Below are positions 44,975 to 55,385 of a stretch of DNA of 64,000 nt, piece by piece. Both the position numbers and the translations under genes were made by a program. Each line of letters opens with the position of its first letter. The first letter of the stretch is position 1. The stretch lies in assembly GCA_025331445.1 (NCBI GenBank), contig JAIWNE010000135.1, positions 19,286-83,285 on the forward strand, written 5' to 3'. A model generated the notes under the pieces. That model had not been told where the DNA came from. It did not search any database and saw only the letters and a list, made by a program, of their open reading frames with translations. The stretch comes from Blakeslea trispora. Its lineage: Eukaryota > Mucoromycota > Mucoromycetes > Mucorales > Choanephoraceae.

Positions 44975-47900
44975 CTACGAGATTTGTTTACTAAACTCCA
45001 AGTTAGTAGGGAATCGTTCATAATCTCTCTCTTCGGAAAACGGTTCAGGATCATGTGGAGGCGTCGCCCAGATTATTTGTGAGACCCTAAAGGATTCGTC
45101 CTATCGGAAATGAATTATTAATAATTATTTTTAAAAGTAAAGGGAGCAGGAGAAAAAAAAAGGTGATGATAATAGGGAAATAATGTCAAAAGGGGCTTGA
45201 ATGTTGTAAGGAGAAGACAATGAAATATGACATGATACGTTACATTCAAAAAGGGTGTCTCTTCTTTGACAAACTTTAGCTTGGATCTGTTTAGCTTCAG
45301 CTTAATATATTCATCAAACACTAGAATTTCTGGATCTTGACTAGATTTGGATAATCGATCGGTAATGAACTGAGTAAACATCTGTGAACTGCACAAAGTA
45401 GATAGAAAAGTCTGTGTGGTGTGAGTCGTCATATTACAACATGCCTGTCTTCAGTACTTACTCGTGTATCCTTATCAGAGTGTTTCAAGAACCTTTCCTT
45501 TGAAAAATACAGCGTTTTTTTCGAATTATCCTGATTAGTAATAAATGGTGCATCTTCTGATTGATCGACAAAACCCGTCCGATAATTATAGAGTAAAGAT
45601 GCAAACATGCGAATGAATGCATCTTGCACCTTTTGTTCGTCAAAACAAGCAGGTAAGCAAGGATGCAAAATTTGGTCTGTACAAGCATCATGAGTCACCA
45701 AGTGACACTCTACATATAGGCTGTCTGAGTATATGAAAAGCAACGAAAATGAAACTTTCTCTTTTACTCACCTTGACAAGACATAAACATCATAGACTGC
45801 TTACTTTCCTCCTGTTCTTGAGTGTCACTTACTTGTTTTCCACAGACACATCGAAATCCTGGAAACTGGTTCAATTCTGAAGTAAATATTTCGGCCATTC
45901 TGTGACCTTCAATGTGCTTGAGACGACGAGGTACAGGTTGTGGATAAAAACCATGCTCATGCTCATTACTAGTTCCAAAATGAGCAGGCAACATAGCAAG
46001 ATGATGAGACGAATCACTTAGGCCATGATCCAGTGGATTCATTTGAAAAACGACTCTTGGTTTAGACATGAAGGCAGTTAGTCTTGCTCTTGCATTCTAA
46101 TTCAAACAAACAACTAGTGAGCTATCGCTAGAGGTAGTTAATACATATTTACTTACATCGTCTGTGATCGAATCAGAGCGTTTAATACTTGCTTTTCTGT
46201 AAGAGTGTTGATGATCCAAACCAAGATTAGGATGAGCTGCAGTTACAGTAGCTAAAGAGTTTTTGGGTATAGTTGAACGGTTAATAGAAGAAGTCGAAAG
46301 AGATGTTTGAAAAGATTGTATGCTGGGTGTTGTCTTCAAAGGACTTAGAGGTGGGCTATGCAAAGACGAAGAAGAAGAAGAGGCATAGTTGCCAGTGCTG
46401 GTAGATAGAATGGCTGAGCCAGGGTATTGAGGCAAGTGAGGGGTTGAGATGGTGGAGTCGTTTGATGTGCGTGTGCTTGTTGTGCTTGACCAAGGCCTCG
46501 ATAGAGACCAAAGGGAAATGTTGTCTGATGAACTTTCAGAGGTCCTTGGTTGACGTGCAGCAGGACTGATGAACACATCGGTAGTTTTAGACCGGCTACA
46601 ATTTAATACCATTTTGCCTTTTGGAAAAGCACATTGAACAGGAAGTGGTACACCATAAGGAACTTTACATTTTGTGTGTAGAGGAGCATACTGTTCTAAC
46701 CCTGATTGAAGCTTACGTCTTTGACGTTCTGGAATGAACATTGATCGTTGGCTCCGATGCATTGAATTACAATCTAACTCTACAATACATACCTAATCAT
46801 ATAAAAGCTAAGTAAAGAAAAAAAATCTAGATTACTTTGAGCCACTTACTTCATCAGGTGCATGTTCCTCAACTTCGCTCATTGTACCCTGAAAGCCAAT
46901 CATATATGGAACAGGGGCTTGCAAACAAGTCAACAATCTCTCAGGAAGTACAGGAATACAAACAAATTGCCAATAAAAAGGGAACAATAAATATCGGAAG
47001 GACTCGCATGCAAGCGAAAGCATCCCTGAGTGTTGAGATACAAACAGCACTTTCCCTTCAGCTAACAATGTCTATAGAATTGCAAGGAGAAAAGTTAGAA
47101 CAATCAATGTGTAGGCTATATGGAACGTTTTCCTTTTTTTTTTATATACCTCTAGAACAACTAATATCAAATGAGGAGATAACGTTCGGAATAAAGGATA
47201 CAATGAAAACTAGAAAGGAGTAACAAAAAAAATCGCTGGTTAAGAAAAAAGGACATAGCAACTGTTATGTATTCTTCTTTCTTACATCTTTAAGAATAGG
47301 TACTGTATTGACAGGAGGTCGAGAAAAAAACAAAGGTCTTTGATTGATTGTTAATCCGATTTCAAATCTCCCAGGAGGTGGTAAAGGCACTTCATCAATG
47401 ATGTTGATTACTGCACTGTTTAATATATTAATTAGGAGGGGGTTGCGTACCATTTCATTTGTGCTTGTGTTTACCTTTTTATGTTGATTGTAGGCTTGTC
47501 GTTTCGGTAGCCGCTGACGCCTACAATGTTATCTAACAAAATCTTGAGCCAATCATTATAGAGGTTAATCCAGGCCATACGGCCTAGTAATCCAATAGCC
47601 TTAGGAACCCATATATCTTTTGAGCTCAAAGTTGCCATCTTGACAGGCTCAATAAGCTCATTGTACAAGTCAAGACTCTCTTGATGAGTCCTTATCTGTT
47701 CTTCCAGCTCCATTGCTTGTCGTCGCCGGGTTTCTGTTGAGAGACCGACATTCAATTGACCCAACTCTGTTTTCACTTTTTCTAATTCTATTTTTTCAAA
47801 GTTGATTTTTTCTGCCAAGTGTTGCGCATACTCTATACTGCTTGAAGACATGTTGTTATGTGACCATTCTTTGATTGCTTTATCTACGGGTTCTGCCAAT

Positions 47901-48915
47901 TTTTTGTCTAATTTTTCGTAAAATATGATACAGGTACCATAGGCAGTAGATCCATTCTCATCTGTCATAGTCTACAAGAGTCCAATATTAGTTTTTTTCT
48001 TTTTTTGGTTTGTACGTACTACAGTCTCTATATACTTTACAAAAGAATGACTATATTCAGTCGGCGGCTTTTCTCCGGCATGAAGCGAGATATCTTTTGG
48101 AAAACAAAACTTGAAGCGGATGAGCAAAGTATTGTTAACATGTTATCCACTCTCTTACCATGGCTGTATAAGCTGGAAATGATTCCGAAGCTGTATAATC
48201 GTCTTTGGGATATCGCATTAAGACTGTAGGTGTATATTTCAATTCGAGTATATTAGGTACGTCATTTTTATGTGTATCTTCAAGTGATCCAAGCGTAATG
48301 CGTTGTAAGTCAGCTAAAAAAAAAGAAAAATTAAAAAGGCGTTTTTTTTTTACTCTAATTTTCTGTCATTGTTGCTTAAAACAATGACCTAATAATAAGA
48401 TAAACAAACTTACAATAAGTATTGGGATCGGAAGGACTTCTCCACTTTCTCGTTGAGCTCCTTGACAAACTCTTTCTCTTTCTCTCGGTCAGATTCCGAC
48501 TGGGATCTTGAACTGCGATTACATTGTCTCGAGCGGTATCGCGCTCTTTATCGAAATTGTCAATCACGTTTTGAACATGGTCCAAAACTCCCAACAAAGA
48601 AACTGAATTTGCAGCGTCTGATAAACTAGAGCGCAAAAGTGGTGGTTCTAGAGTGGCTGATGTTCCTTTCACAATCATGCTTTTGCCACGGCGACGGTTG
48701 AGTTTTTCTAAATGAGGTCTTTTTTCTGCATAATTTAAAAGCAGTTGACCGTTATTGGCAACTGCATGTTCTTGTTGTTGATAATAAGATGCATCGCTGA
48801 TACTTGAATTGGTTTTGGCATGTTCATAGGTAGGTATCAACTGGTTGTCATGAAGACCAGCTACAAAAAAATAATCTGCTACTCTTGAGGCAGTAGGTGC
48901 TGAGCTGTTTGGCAT
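44975..48915 (-). CDS. DENN domain protein (Rab guanine-nucleotide exchange factor-like)
   Basis: Tripartite DENN protein, expected to activate a Rab GTPase in membrane traffic. Twelve exons: 48915-48414, 48313-48159, 48109-48020, 47971-47475, 47415-47286, 47209-47150, 47071-46850, 46792-46157, 46096-45772, 45724-45462, 45411-45244, 45100-44975. Phases agree and give 1057 aa. The uDENN part has VLMRYPKDDY, FCFPKDISLH and TMTDENGSTAYGTCIIFYEK. The cDENN part has LFRTLSPHLILVVLETLLAE, KVLFVSQHSGMLSLACESF and FVCIPVLPERLLTCLQAPVP. The dDENN part has HPCLPACFDEQKVQDAFIRM and SSQMFTQFITDRL. A Ser-rich N-terminus and a 130-residue Ser/Thr insert split the domains, and a Cys/His cluster (FRCVCGK) sits before dDENN. 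It resembles the larger multi-domain DENND classes; the exact subclass is open. Confidence 0.9.
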
Positions 48916-50692
48916 AATCTAAGCCTTGGATATTTACAGTGAGAAAGAGACAAAGAATAAGAAAGAAAAAAAAAAGAAAGAAAGAAAAAAGCTCTGCCAC
49001 TATTTTTCTGTTCGCTAGGTTAAAGAAAGAAAGAAATAAATCGAAATTTAACATTAAATAAAATATTATTTCACGAGGTCGGTTTGGCTAAAACTGCCTC
49101 ACTTTCGTTTCCTTTTTTAGAAAGTTTTCTTATTTCCATCATTTACAATGTTTCCATATCAACTTACAACAAGTTGGTATGGAAATATTAACAGTTCGTT
49201 CTAGCAAGAGATAGAAACTCTATGTTTGCGGGCAATTCAAGTCTGAGACAGGTTCTAATTGAAGCATTTGACCAGCGCTCTCTAAAAAAAAAAGGGCTTT
49301 CATACAAAGCGTGCTGCTCTGGCGTGCCACCTTTTGTGGTTACACTCAACATAGTCTATGACCCCCCAAATTTTATTAAAAAACAGGAACAGTTTCCTTT
49401 TTGCTTGTCACTTGCTTCTGCTTTTAATCGTAAGGAGCCTTATCAAGCAAAACGCAACAATGAAAGAGTCATCTACCATTCAAAGAGCCTCCTCTCTAAA
49501 CATGGCAAGTATGACATCGTCAGACTATTTGATGTTGCAAGTGGTTCATAAGGTAGAAAGGCATTAAAACAAGCTACTATTTTCGTATGCCTACATATGA
49601 AACCACTATAAAAGAAAAAAAGACAATTAATCCCACAGATTATTGCGATATTCTCAGTATGATTGATAAAACAAAAAAAGAAATCGATTAGACCAATGAA
49701 GAGTTGTTCTCCTGTCAAGTCTTTTTCATTCTTTCACTATTTACACCAAGTCCGAAATTCAACTTCTTTTATGCGAGTACCTTTCTTATGCCTCTTTGCT
49801 ATGCAGTCTCTGATTTTGCTCAAGACAGGACAGCGCTGCATAATAATCTATCTGTGTGCAGCGATAAACAATTCAAAAAAAAAAGAAATAGCGGTCGAAC
49901 AAGGCTTCGGGGCTTTGATGCATAATAAAGCCCTTCCTGTATGTACTGTATAATTAGAGCCAAATTTTACTACAATAGTTATGCGTGTATAGCAGCAAAC
50001 TCTCTAAAAGCTGATACGGCTTTCTTCGTTTTCTTTTTCTTCAGATCTGAGCAGGTTTTCGGAATCAAGAACCAAGCCGAATTTATGTGCTCGCTATGGC
50101 TGAACCTAGTGTGTAGCTTTAAACGAGCTTGAATATGTCAAAGGTAATGTAGGACATAACTGTGCTTTGTAACTCAGACTGTAAAAATCATGTCAGGTCA
50201 GCACTTGTCCATTTAGTGCCCTATGTTCATTTGATAGACAAAAAAACCTGGTAAAGCTAAAAACAACAAAAACTTACTCTGCTATTGAAGAATAAGGATT
50301 TGCAGTCTTTTCTTTTTTTTTTTAATTTTGTTATAGAGTGAAGAAAAGGAAAAAAGACAAAATTGCATAAATGATTCACTCTGTATTAAATTTGATAAAA
50401 GTTCATACCTAGTTTAAAGTCATGTTTGACATAAACCTTCATACTTGACTGCCTGCCTTTATTTTTTTCTGTGCATAAAGTAAATAAATAAAAGAATAAA
50501 AAGAAACTCATTGTCACTCTCGATAGCTCTTGTTTATTTAATGTTCTGGGATTCGCAATCTCATTTCTATGCACAAAGATTCATTTCAGAATAAATAAAC
50601 AAAATAAAAAAAAATAAACAGATGGCATATTTCACTGTCAAGTTTAAAGTAAAGCGTGTTATATGTGTCAATGGTATCTCGTTTTATTTTGG
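48916..50692. other. 1.8-kb gene-poor region with an RNA-type hairpin
   Basis: Upstream of the DENN gene and downstream of the unknown gene at 50693. Contains the hairpin at 49147-49189. Open stretches at 49222-49551 and 49663-49953 lack motifs and start context. No gene supported. Confidence 0.45.
49147..49189 (+). ncRNA. Candidate hairpin RNA or inverted repeat
   Basis: Arms AATGTTTCCATATCAACTT (49147-49165) and AAGTTGGTATGGAAATATT (49171-49189) pair over 19 positions around an ACAAC loop. Seventeen pairs are Watson-Crick, and the other two (49150 with 49186, and 49159 with 49177) are G-U in a plus-strand transcript. On the minus strand they would be A-C mismatches. That points to a plus-strand RNA rather than a DNA palindrome, but transcription is unproven. 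It lies 232 bp upstream of the DENN start on the opposite strand. Confidence 0.4.
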
Positions 50693-51436
50693 TTATGACT
50701 GAAAAGTACAATAAAGACATCTCTGTCCACTATATTCTATCCAACTACATTCTTTGTTGTGTGATATCGCTTGTTGATTTAGAAATAGTGTGCGCTCTTG
50801 TAAGAGTCGATCAATCTGTAATTGACAAGCATGTTGTATTGCAAGCTCTTTGTTGTTGTCAGACATGCTCAAGCGCTGGATTTTGTTTGATGGTTTAAAT
50901 TTGAGCTGTACACAGTATGAATGATGGTTGTATTCAAACCAATAAAGCAGAGAAGACGTATTTAAGCTGCTCAGTATAACATGGCGCTCATCGCGCAAAA
51001 TGCGAAACGACATTGCTTGAGCTTCATTCCAGTCCTTGGGTTGATGGTGATGTGAGATGGAAAAAGACGGTAAAGGTTCATGTGGATGTGAATGTTCTAT
51101 CAGTGCAAAGTCAATATCGCTTTGTCCTTTTGTTCCTCTTGATCTCTCTATTCATTTATTGCTGTTTTCATCTATAGCCACTCCATCTACACTACCTATA
51201 TATACACCAGGCGAGACAGGGATCAAGAAATCATCTTGTTGTGGGCAGATGGTTTCAAAGCAAGTCTCGATCTGATCTAAAGATGAGAAGTGATGATGGT
51301 CTATCCAATCTGGATCAAGACCTAATGCCTGAGCAAGGCTTATATGGAGTTTGAACAGGCTTGTAGAGGGACTTGAGAGTATACGTTTTGTACAATTGAA
51401 TAAACTGGCATGAATCATAAACATATGGGCTAGCAT
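50693..51436 (-). CDS. Unknown protein interrupted by an in-frame TGA
   Basis: Not recognised. From ATG at 51436 the frame runs 94 codons (MLAHMFMIHASLFNC, FKLHISLAQALGLDPDWIDH, DDFLIPVSPGVYIGSVDGVA, DENSNK) to TGA at 51152-51154. It then continues in the same frame for 152 codons (SRGTKGQSDIDFALIEHSH, HHHQPKDWNEAQAMSFRILR, SSLLYWFEYNHHSYCVQLKF) to TAA at 50693. Both halves look like one soluble domain protein. Options are a 45-nt intron (GTGTAG...AATAG) that would remove the TGA and keep frame, a nonsense mutation, or a sequence error. The intron donor is poor. Selenocysteine is unlikely: no selenoprotein motif or SECIS element is visible. Confidence 0.55.
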
Positions 51437-52707
51437 TAAAAAGCAAAAGAGAGAGAGAGAAAAAGAGAAACAGAAGAACGAGTGTATATAACTAGACCAA
51501 GAAAAAAGGAGAGAGAAAGACACAGAGAGAGGGAAAGCGAGAGTTTAATTTGTATATAAACAGCAGCTCAAGCTTGATTTGGATAAATGATGGTTTTTTT
51601 TTAATTTTATGTTTGTCACGAAGATCGCTTTTTTTTTTGGTTTCTGTTAGTTTATGCAATGGCATCAAGTTACACAAGCCTGGTTTGAAACTGTGCTATA
51701 GTTTGTCACTTTTACTTTTCTTTGTGCTGGTTTATTGACTCTGAACAGATCAGTGGCTTCATAAGCTCTTGAGTATTTTATTGTTTACTAGTCCATTATC
51801 ACTGCTTTTTTTTTCTCGGTTTCTATTCTTTCTGTTTTTGAAAGCTACATTTTCCTTCCAAACTCATAGTGACAGCCCACTGGAAACAGATGCAGGAGAC
51901 GATTAGAGTCCAATACAAATTGACATGCACTGAATTTGTTACAGGATTGAAAGACAACAGGAGCAACAGTATATCTCTTTTTTTTTTCTTTAGCATTCTA
52001 CGTATGCAGTGATTTTCTTTCTTTTTTTTTCTCCTTAGTTTATGCGTATTTGAACAACAGCTACAGTCTAATAGCAGCCCATTACGATAAAATTGATGCA
52101 AAACAAAGGCACTTCTCAACTGATTTTTCCTAGTCTTTTCGTCTTAATATTCTACAAGACATTCGTTTAAGAAATACTGAGAGGGTAAAAAAAAAAAGAC
52201 TAGATTGTTCCAAATATAGACAGCCAGTAAAAAAAAAAAATCCTTTGTCTATAGGTCTGAGTATTTTGACAGTAAATCGAGTATGTATAACTCAAGAGTT
52301 AATTTAACTAGAATTTTCCCGCATATTCTATAGTATGATGAAGTCAACTCTCGACTTTGTTAACTCGCACCTTTCATATTTGGGAATTGTTAAAAAAAAG
52401 TAAGCTGTTTCATTGGCTGTGTAAAAAATCTATTACCAAAAAGAGCAAAAAGAAGTGGTGGTACTGACATTAAAGTAAATCAGTTTTATTAACTCAGAAG
52501 TGAATGTTACTGAAAATTACACGCTTATTTTCCTGTTTCATTCACTTGATTCCAGTTTTATTAACTGATTTTGAAATTTTTCTTGAGCAAAACTGAGCTA
52601 TTTGATTGGCTGGGTTGAGTTTTTCTATATTTTTTTTTTCTCCAAAAATTTCAAATCAAGTTATGATATTATAATTCTTGTTTCTTTATTTTCTCATATA
52701 AAGCATA
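51437..52707. other. Divergent promoter region with a duplicated module
   Basis: 1.3 kb between the unknown minus-strand gene and the App1-like gene. Rich in A/T tracts; the 3' third holds repeated ATTAACT and inverted CCAAT elements. No gene seen. Confidence 0.5.
52403..52614. repeat. Imperfect duplicated promoter module
   Basis: AGCTGTTTCATTGGCTGTGT (52403-52422) recurs as AGCTATTTGATTGGCTGGGT (52596-52615), 17 of 20 matching and each with an inverted CCAAT box. CAGTTTTATTAACT occurs exactly twice (52481-52494 and 52553-52566). The copies lie 93 to 305 bp upstream of the App1-like start, so they may be regulatory. Confidence 0.45.
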
Positions 52708-54343
52708 ATGGACAATTCATCTATTAGCTCAACAAAACTACGTAAAAGAGATCAGCTTTTATCTTTTGTTCAGTCTAAATCGAGTGTGCTTAAGCAAGAG
52801 TTCAATCGATACTATACCTCTTCTTCATCAGTACCCAACTTGGCATCCGGCTCCATCTCTACCAGGTCAACTTCATCTCTGAATGAAGAAGGTTCTTGTA
52901 GAGCTGTTCAACGTACCGATACACAAGAAATTGATGACATCCTACAGGACAATACACCTGAGACAAGTCAGCCTCAATGCATTCTTTTCCCTACCTATGC
53001 TGCACCTTGTCAAGATGCTGGATATAAAGTGACTTTATCCGGTTGGGCCTTTACAAAGCCTAGCTCGAGTCGATTGGATCGTTGGCTATTGGGTAAACAA
53101 AGGATTTCAAGTGGGTAAAATTTTCAATGCATTAATCTCTTTCTAAAGCGGCAGGCAGAAGTTATGGTGGGTTAGAACGTAATTCGGTAGAGGATCATCA
53201 TTTCTCGAATCTACTGAATCATTTTCGAAGTCAGAGCATACGCATGACAGAAATTGCTTTGGCTCTACCAAGCCTGATCAAAGAGCATGTGGCAGCCCAG
53301 ATCAACACTGGGCCTACCGGACGTTTTCAACAAGAGATTTATTTGGATCCTCATGTCAAAGGACCCTGTAGAGTGGAAGCCAGTTTCTTGACAGACAGTA
53401 AGGGACATTCTTATTTTTTTGTTATTCAAAACTCATCAGTTGTTTTTATTAGGTGCTAAAGTGATTGCCTCTACATCCATTGATGTCGTTGATTCTATAG
53501 GCATCTCGGTGATTTCAGATATAGATGATACCATCAAGATCACAGGTGTCTTGGATGGTAAGGATACGATTCTGCAGAACACTTTCTTCCGTAAAGCCAG
53601 ACAAGTGCCTCATATGAGTGAGGTCTTTCAGAATTGGGCCTCTTCAGGTGCTCATATTCATTATGTCTCCAACTCACCTTGGCAAGTGTTTCCTGCCTTG
53701 AACGAATTCATGACTCAGCAAAAGTTCCCTCAAGGCAGTATCCATCTGCGCAATATTGGTACAGGTGACCTCTTGCGAAATAAACCTGGTAAACATAAGC
53801 TGGAAGTCATTCCGTCCATCCTACGTGACTTTCCACAACGCAAATTCATACTTGTGGGTGATTCAGGTGAGATGGATCCCGAAATGTAAAGATCGATATC
53901 TTTGTTTTATACACACACACAAAGGCTAACTTGTCTTTAGCTATCAACAGATTTATGAAATGTTTCCGGATCAGGTCATCAAGATCTTTATTCATGATGT
54001 CACTTCGGAAAGAGCCATGAATGCGGATCGACTCGCTCGGGATCGACCTGACTCTTATTACTCAAGTGTTCGTAAATTCCTTTCAAGAGAATCCATTCTT
54101 CGAAAAGGGTCATCTTCTCAATTGGCTATGGATGCTATGGCACAAACAGAGATTCCTGAAGAACAACAAGATGTGGATGATCCTCAAGTGCCTTTGATGA
54201 CAAAACTAGAACAATTTGAGGCACGCATGAAGCGTGTGTCAGGCCAATTACCAGAGGGTCTTTTTACCATCTTTACATTAGCTACACAACTCATGTTGGA
54301 CCCAGTGGTAGCAGAGAACTTCTTGGCTTGTTCTTCTTCATAG
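52708..54343 (+). CDS. app1: App1-like phosphatidate phosphatase
   Basis: Actin-patch phosphatidate phosphatase of the App1 family (DUF2183), which turns phosphatidate into diacylglycerol at endocytic sites. Exons 52708-53110, 53149-53397, 53453-53885 and 53941-54343 give 495 aa. The N-terminus is Ser-rich and then shows a domain with YKVTLSGWAFTKPSSSRLDR. The catalytic HAD-type DxDxT motif is VISDIDDTIKITGVL. Further family blocks are IHYVSNSPWQVFPAL, KHKLEVIPSILRDFPQRKFI, LVGDSGEMDPEIYQQIYEMF and IKIFIHDVTS. The C-terminal region is acidic and carries no SH3-binding Pro motif of the yeast kind. Confidence 0.92.
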
Positions 54344-54351
54344 CATTGAGG

Positions 54352-54463
54352 CATATATATACATACACACACACATATATATATATACACTTACATACAA
54401 CAATATATATATATATATACAACAAAAGAGAAAAATTGTAAATACAGACATATATATATATAT
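54352..54463. repeat. (TA)n/(CA)n microsatellite
   Basis: Alternating TA and CA dinucleotides fill most of the 122-bp gap between the convergent App1-like and Naa30 stops. It may form the 3' ends of both transcripts. Confidence 0.8.
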
Positions 54464-54465
54464 TA

Positions 54466-55078
54466 TTAAGTGATGACTCGGCCTGATCCTTCCTGTTCTT
54501 CTGCTGGCATCATGGTCTTACAGAACAATTTAAGCCGAAAGGCATCAATACCATTTAGATAGTAACGATACAGTCGTTTGTCTCGAATAAAGCCTAATTT
54601 TTGATATAATCCTAGTGCACCTAGGTTGGTATATTCTGTCTCCAAGACCACCTTGAAACATGTGTTAGACCAGTTTTTACTTTTTTTTTTATATATAACT
54701 ATACCTCATCGGCATTCATCTTTTTCATGGCAAACAAGGCCTTTTTAACAAGATTAGATCCAATCGATCGTTTTCGGTGTGTTTTGGCAACTGCTAACAT
54801 AGCAATATAACCTCGAAGTCTATCTTTATATCTGTCTAATTTACAGATGATCACACCAACATAAGCATCACCTTCTTTAGCCTATCAAGAAAAGCAAGTA
54901 AGCTCAAGTGTACATGAAGCGAGATTCAAGTTATTACAAGAAAGCACAAACTGGGCCAATTATGTATAAAATAACGATAAGTGTAGACTGAGTAAGGTTC
55001 AGAGAGATCGTTCTCTATGAGGTGAATAATTTCAGGTAACTGAAGTTCAGACTGAAATTCACTGTATTCAATTGACAT
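54466..55078 (-). CDS. naa30: N-alpha-acetyltransferase 30 (NatC catalytic subunit)
   Basis: Catalytic subunit of NatC (Mak3), which acetylates N-terminal Met followed by hydrophobic residues. Exons 55078-54938, 54881-54705 and 54651-54466 give 167 aa. Motifs: [16 protein letters not shown] at the substrate-binding N-terminus, [20 protein letters not shown], the acetyl-CoA loop [37 protein letters not shown] and [20 protein letters not shown]. Length and C-terminal RLKLFCK fit the family. Its start is divergent from the Zn2Cys6 gene. Confidence 0.93.
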
Positions 55079-55385
55079 GATAATATTGTAAAGAAAAAAA
55101 GAGTTTTTTTTTTGAGACTCAAACGAGGGTGAAGGGCTTACAAATTGACTCTCATCCTATGATTACGTAATAGTGATCCTTTTCTATCATCTATACGCTT
55201 TATTGATAAGGATTCATAAGCAAACAAAGAGAAATACGATATGTATACGCTCAGTTCATAGTGTATTTTATGCAGTACGCTACAGAGGATGGATGATTCC
55301 TTTTTAAAGGCATGTTCCGACTCCAATCTCCGGTTCGCTTGATTATTTTTTTTTTTTCTTTCTTTCTTTCTATTTTTTTTTTAGA
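55079..55385. promoter_or_regulatory. Divergent promoter region
   Basis: 307 bp between the naa30 and Zn2Cys6 gene starts, with a TTTC-rich tract just upstream of the latter (55345-55385). No gene seen. Confidence 0.5.

Noticed and set aside
49222..49551. 109-codon plus-strand open frame in the gap upstream of the DENN gene
   Set aside because: No motif, biased low-complexity composition, no start context and no splice partners.
51152..51154. Selenocysteine at the in-frame TGA
   Set aside because: No SECIS-like hairpin was noticed downstream, the context does not resemble known selenoproteins, and only a few early fungi use selenocysteine.
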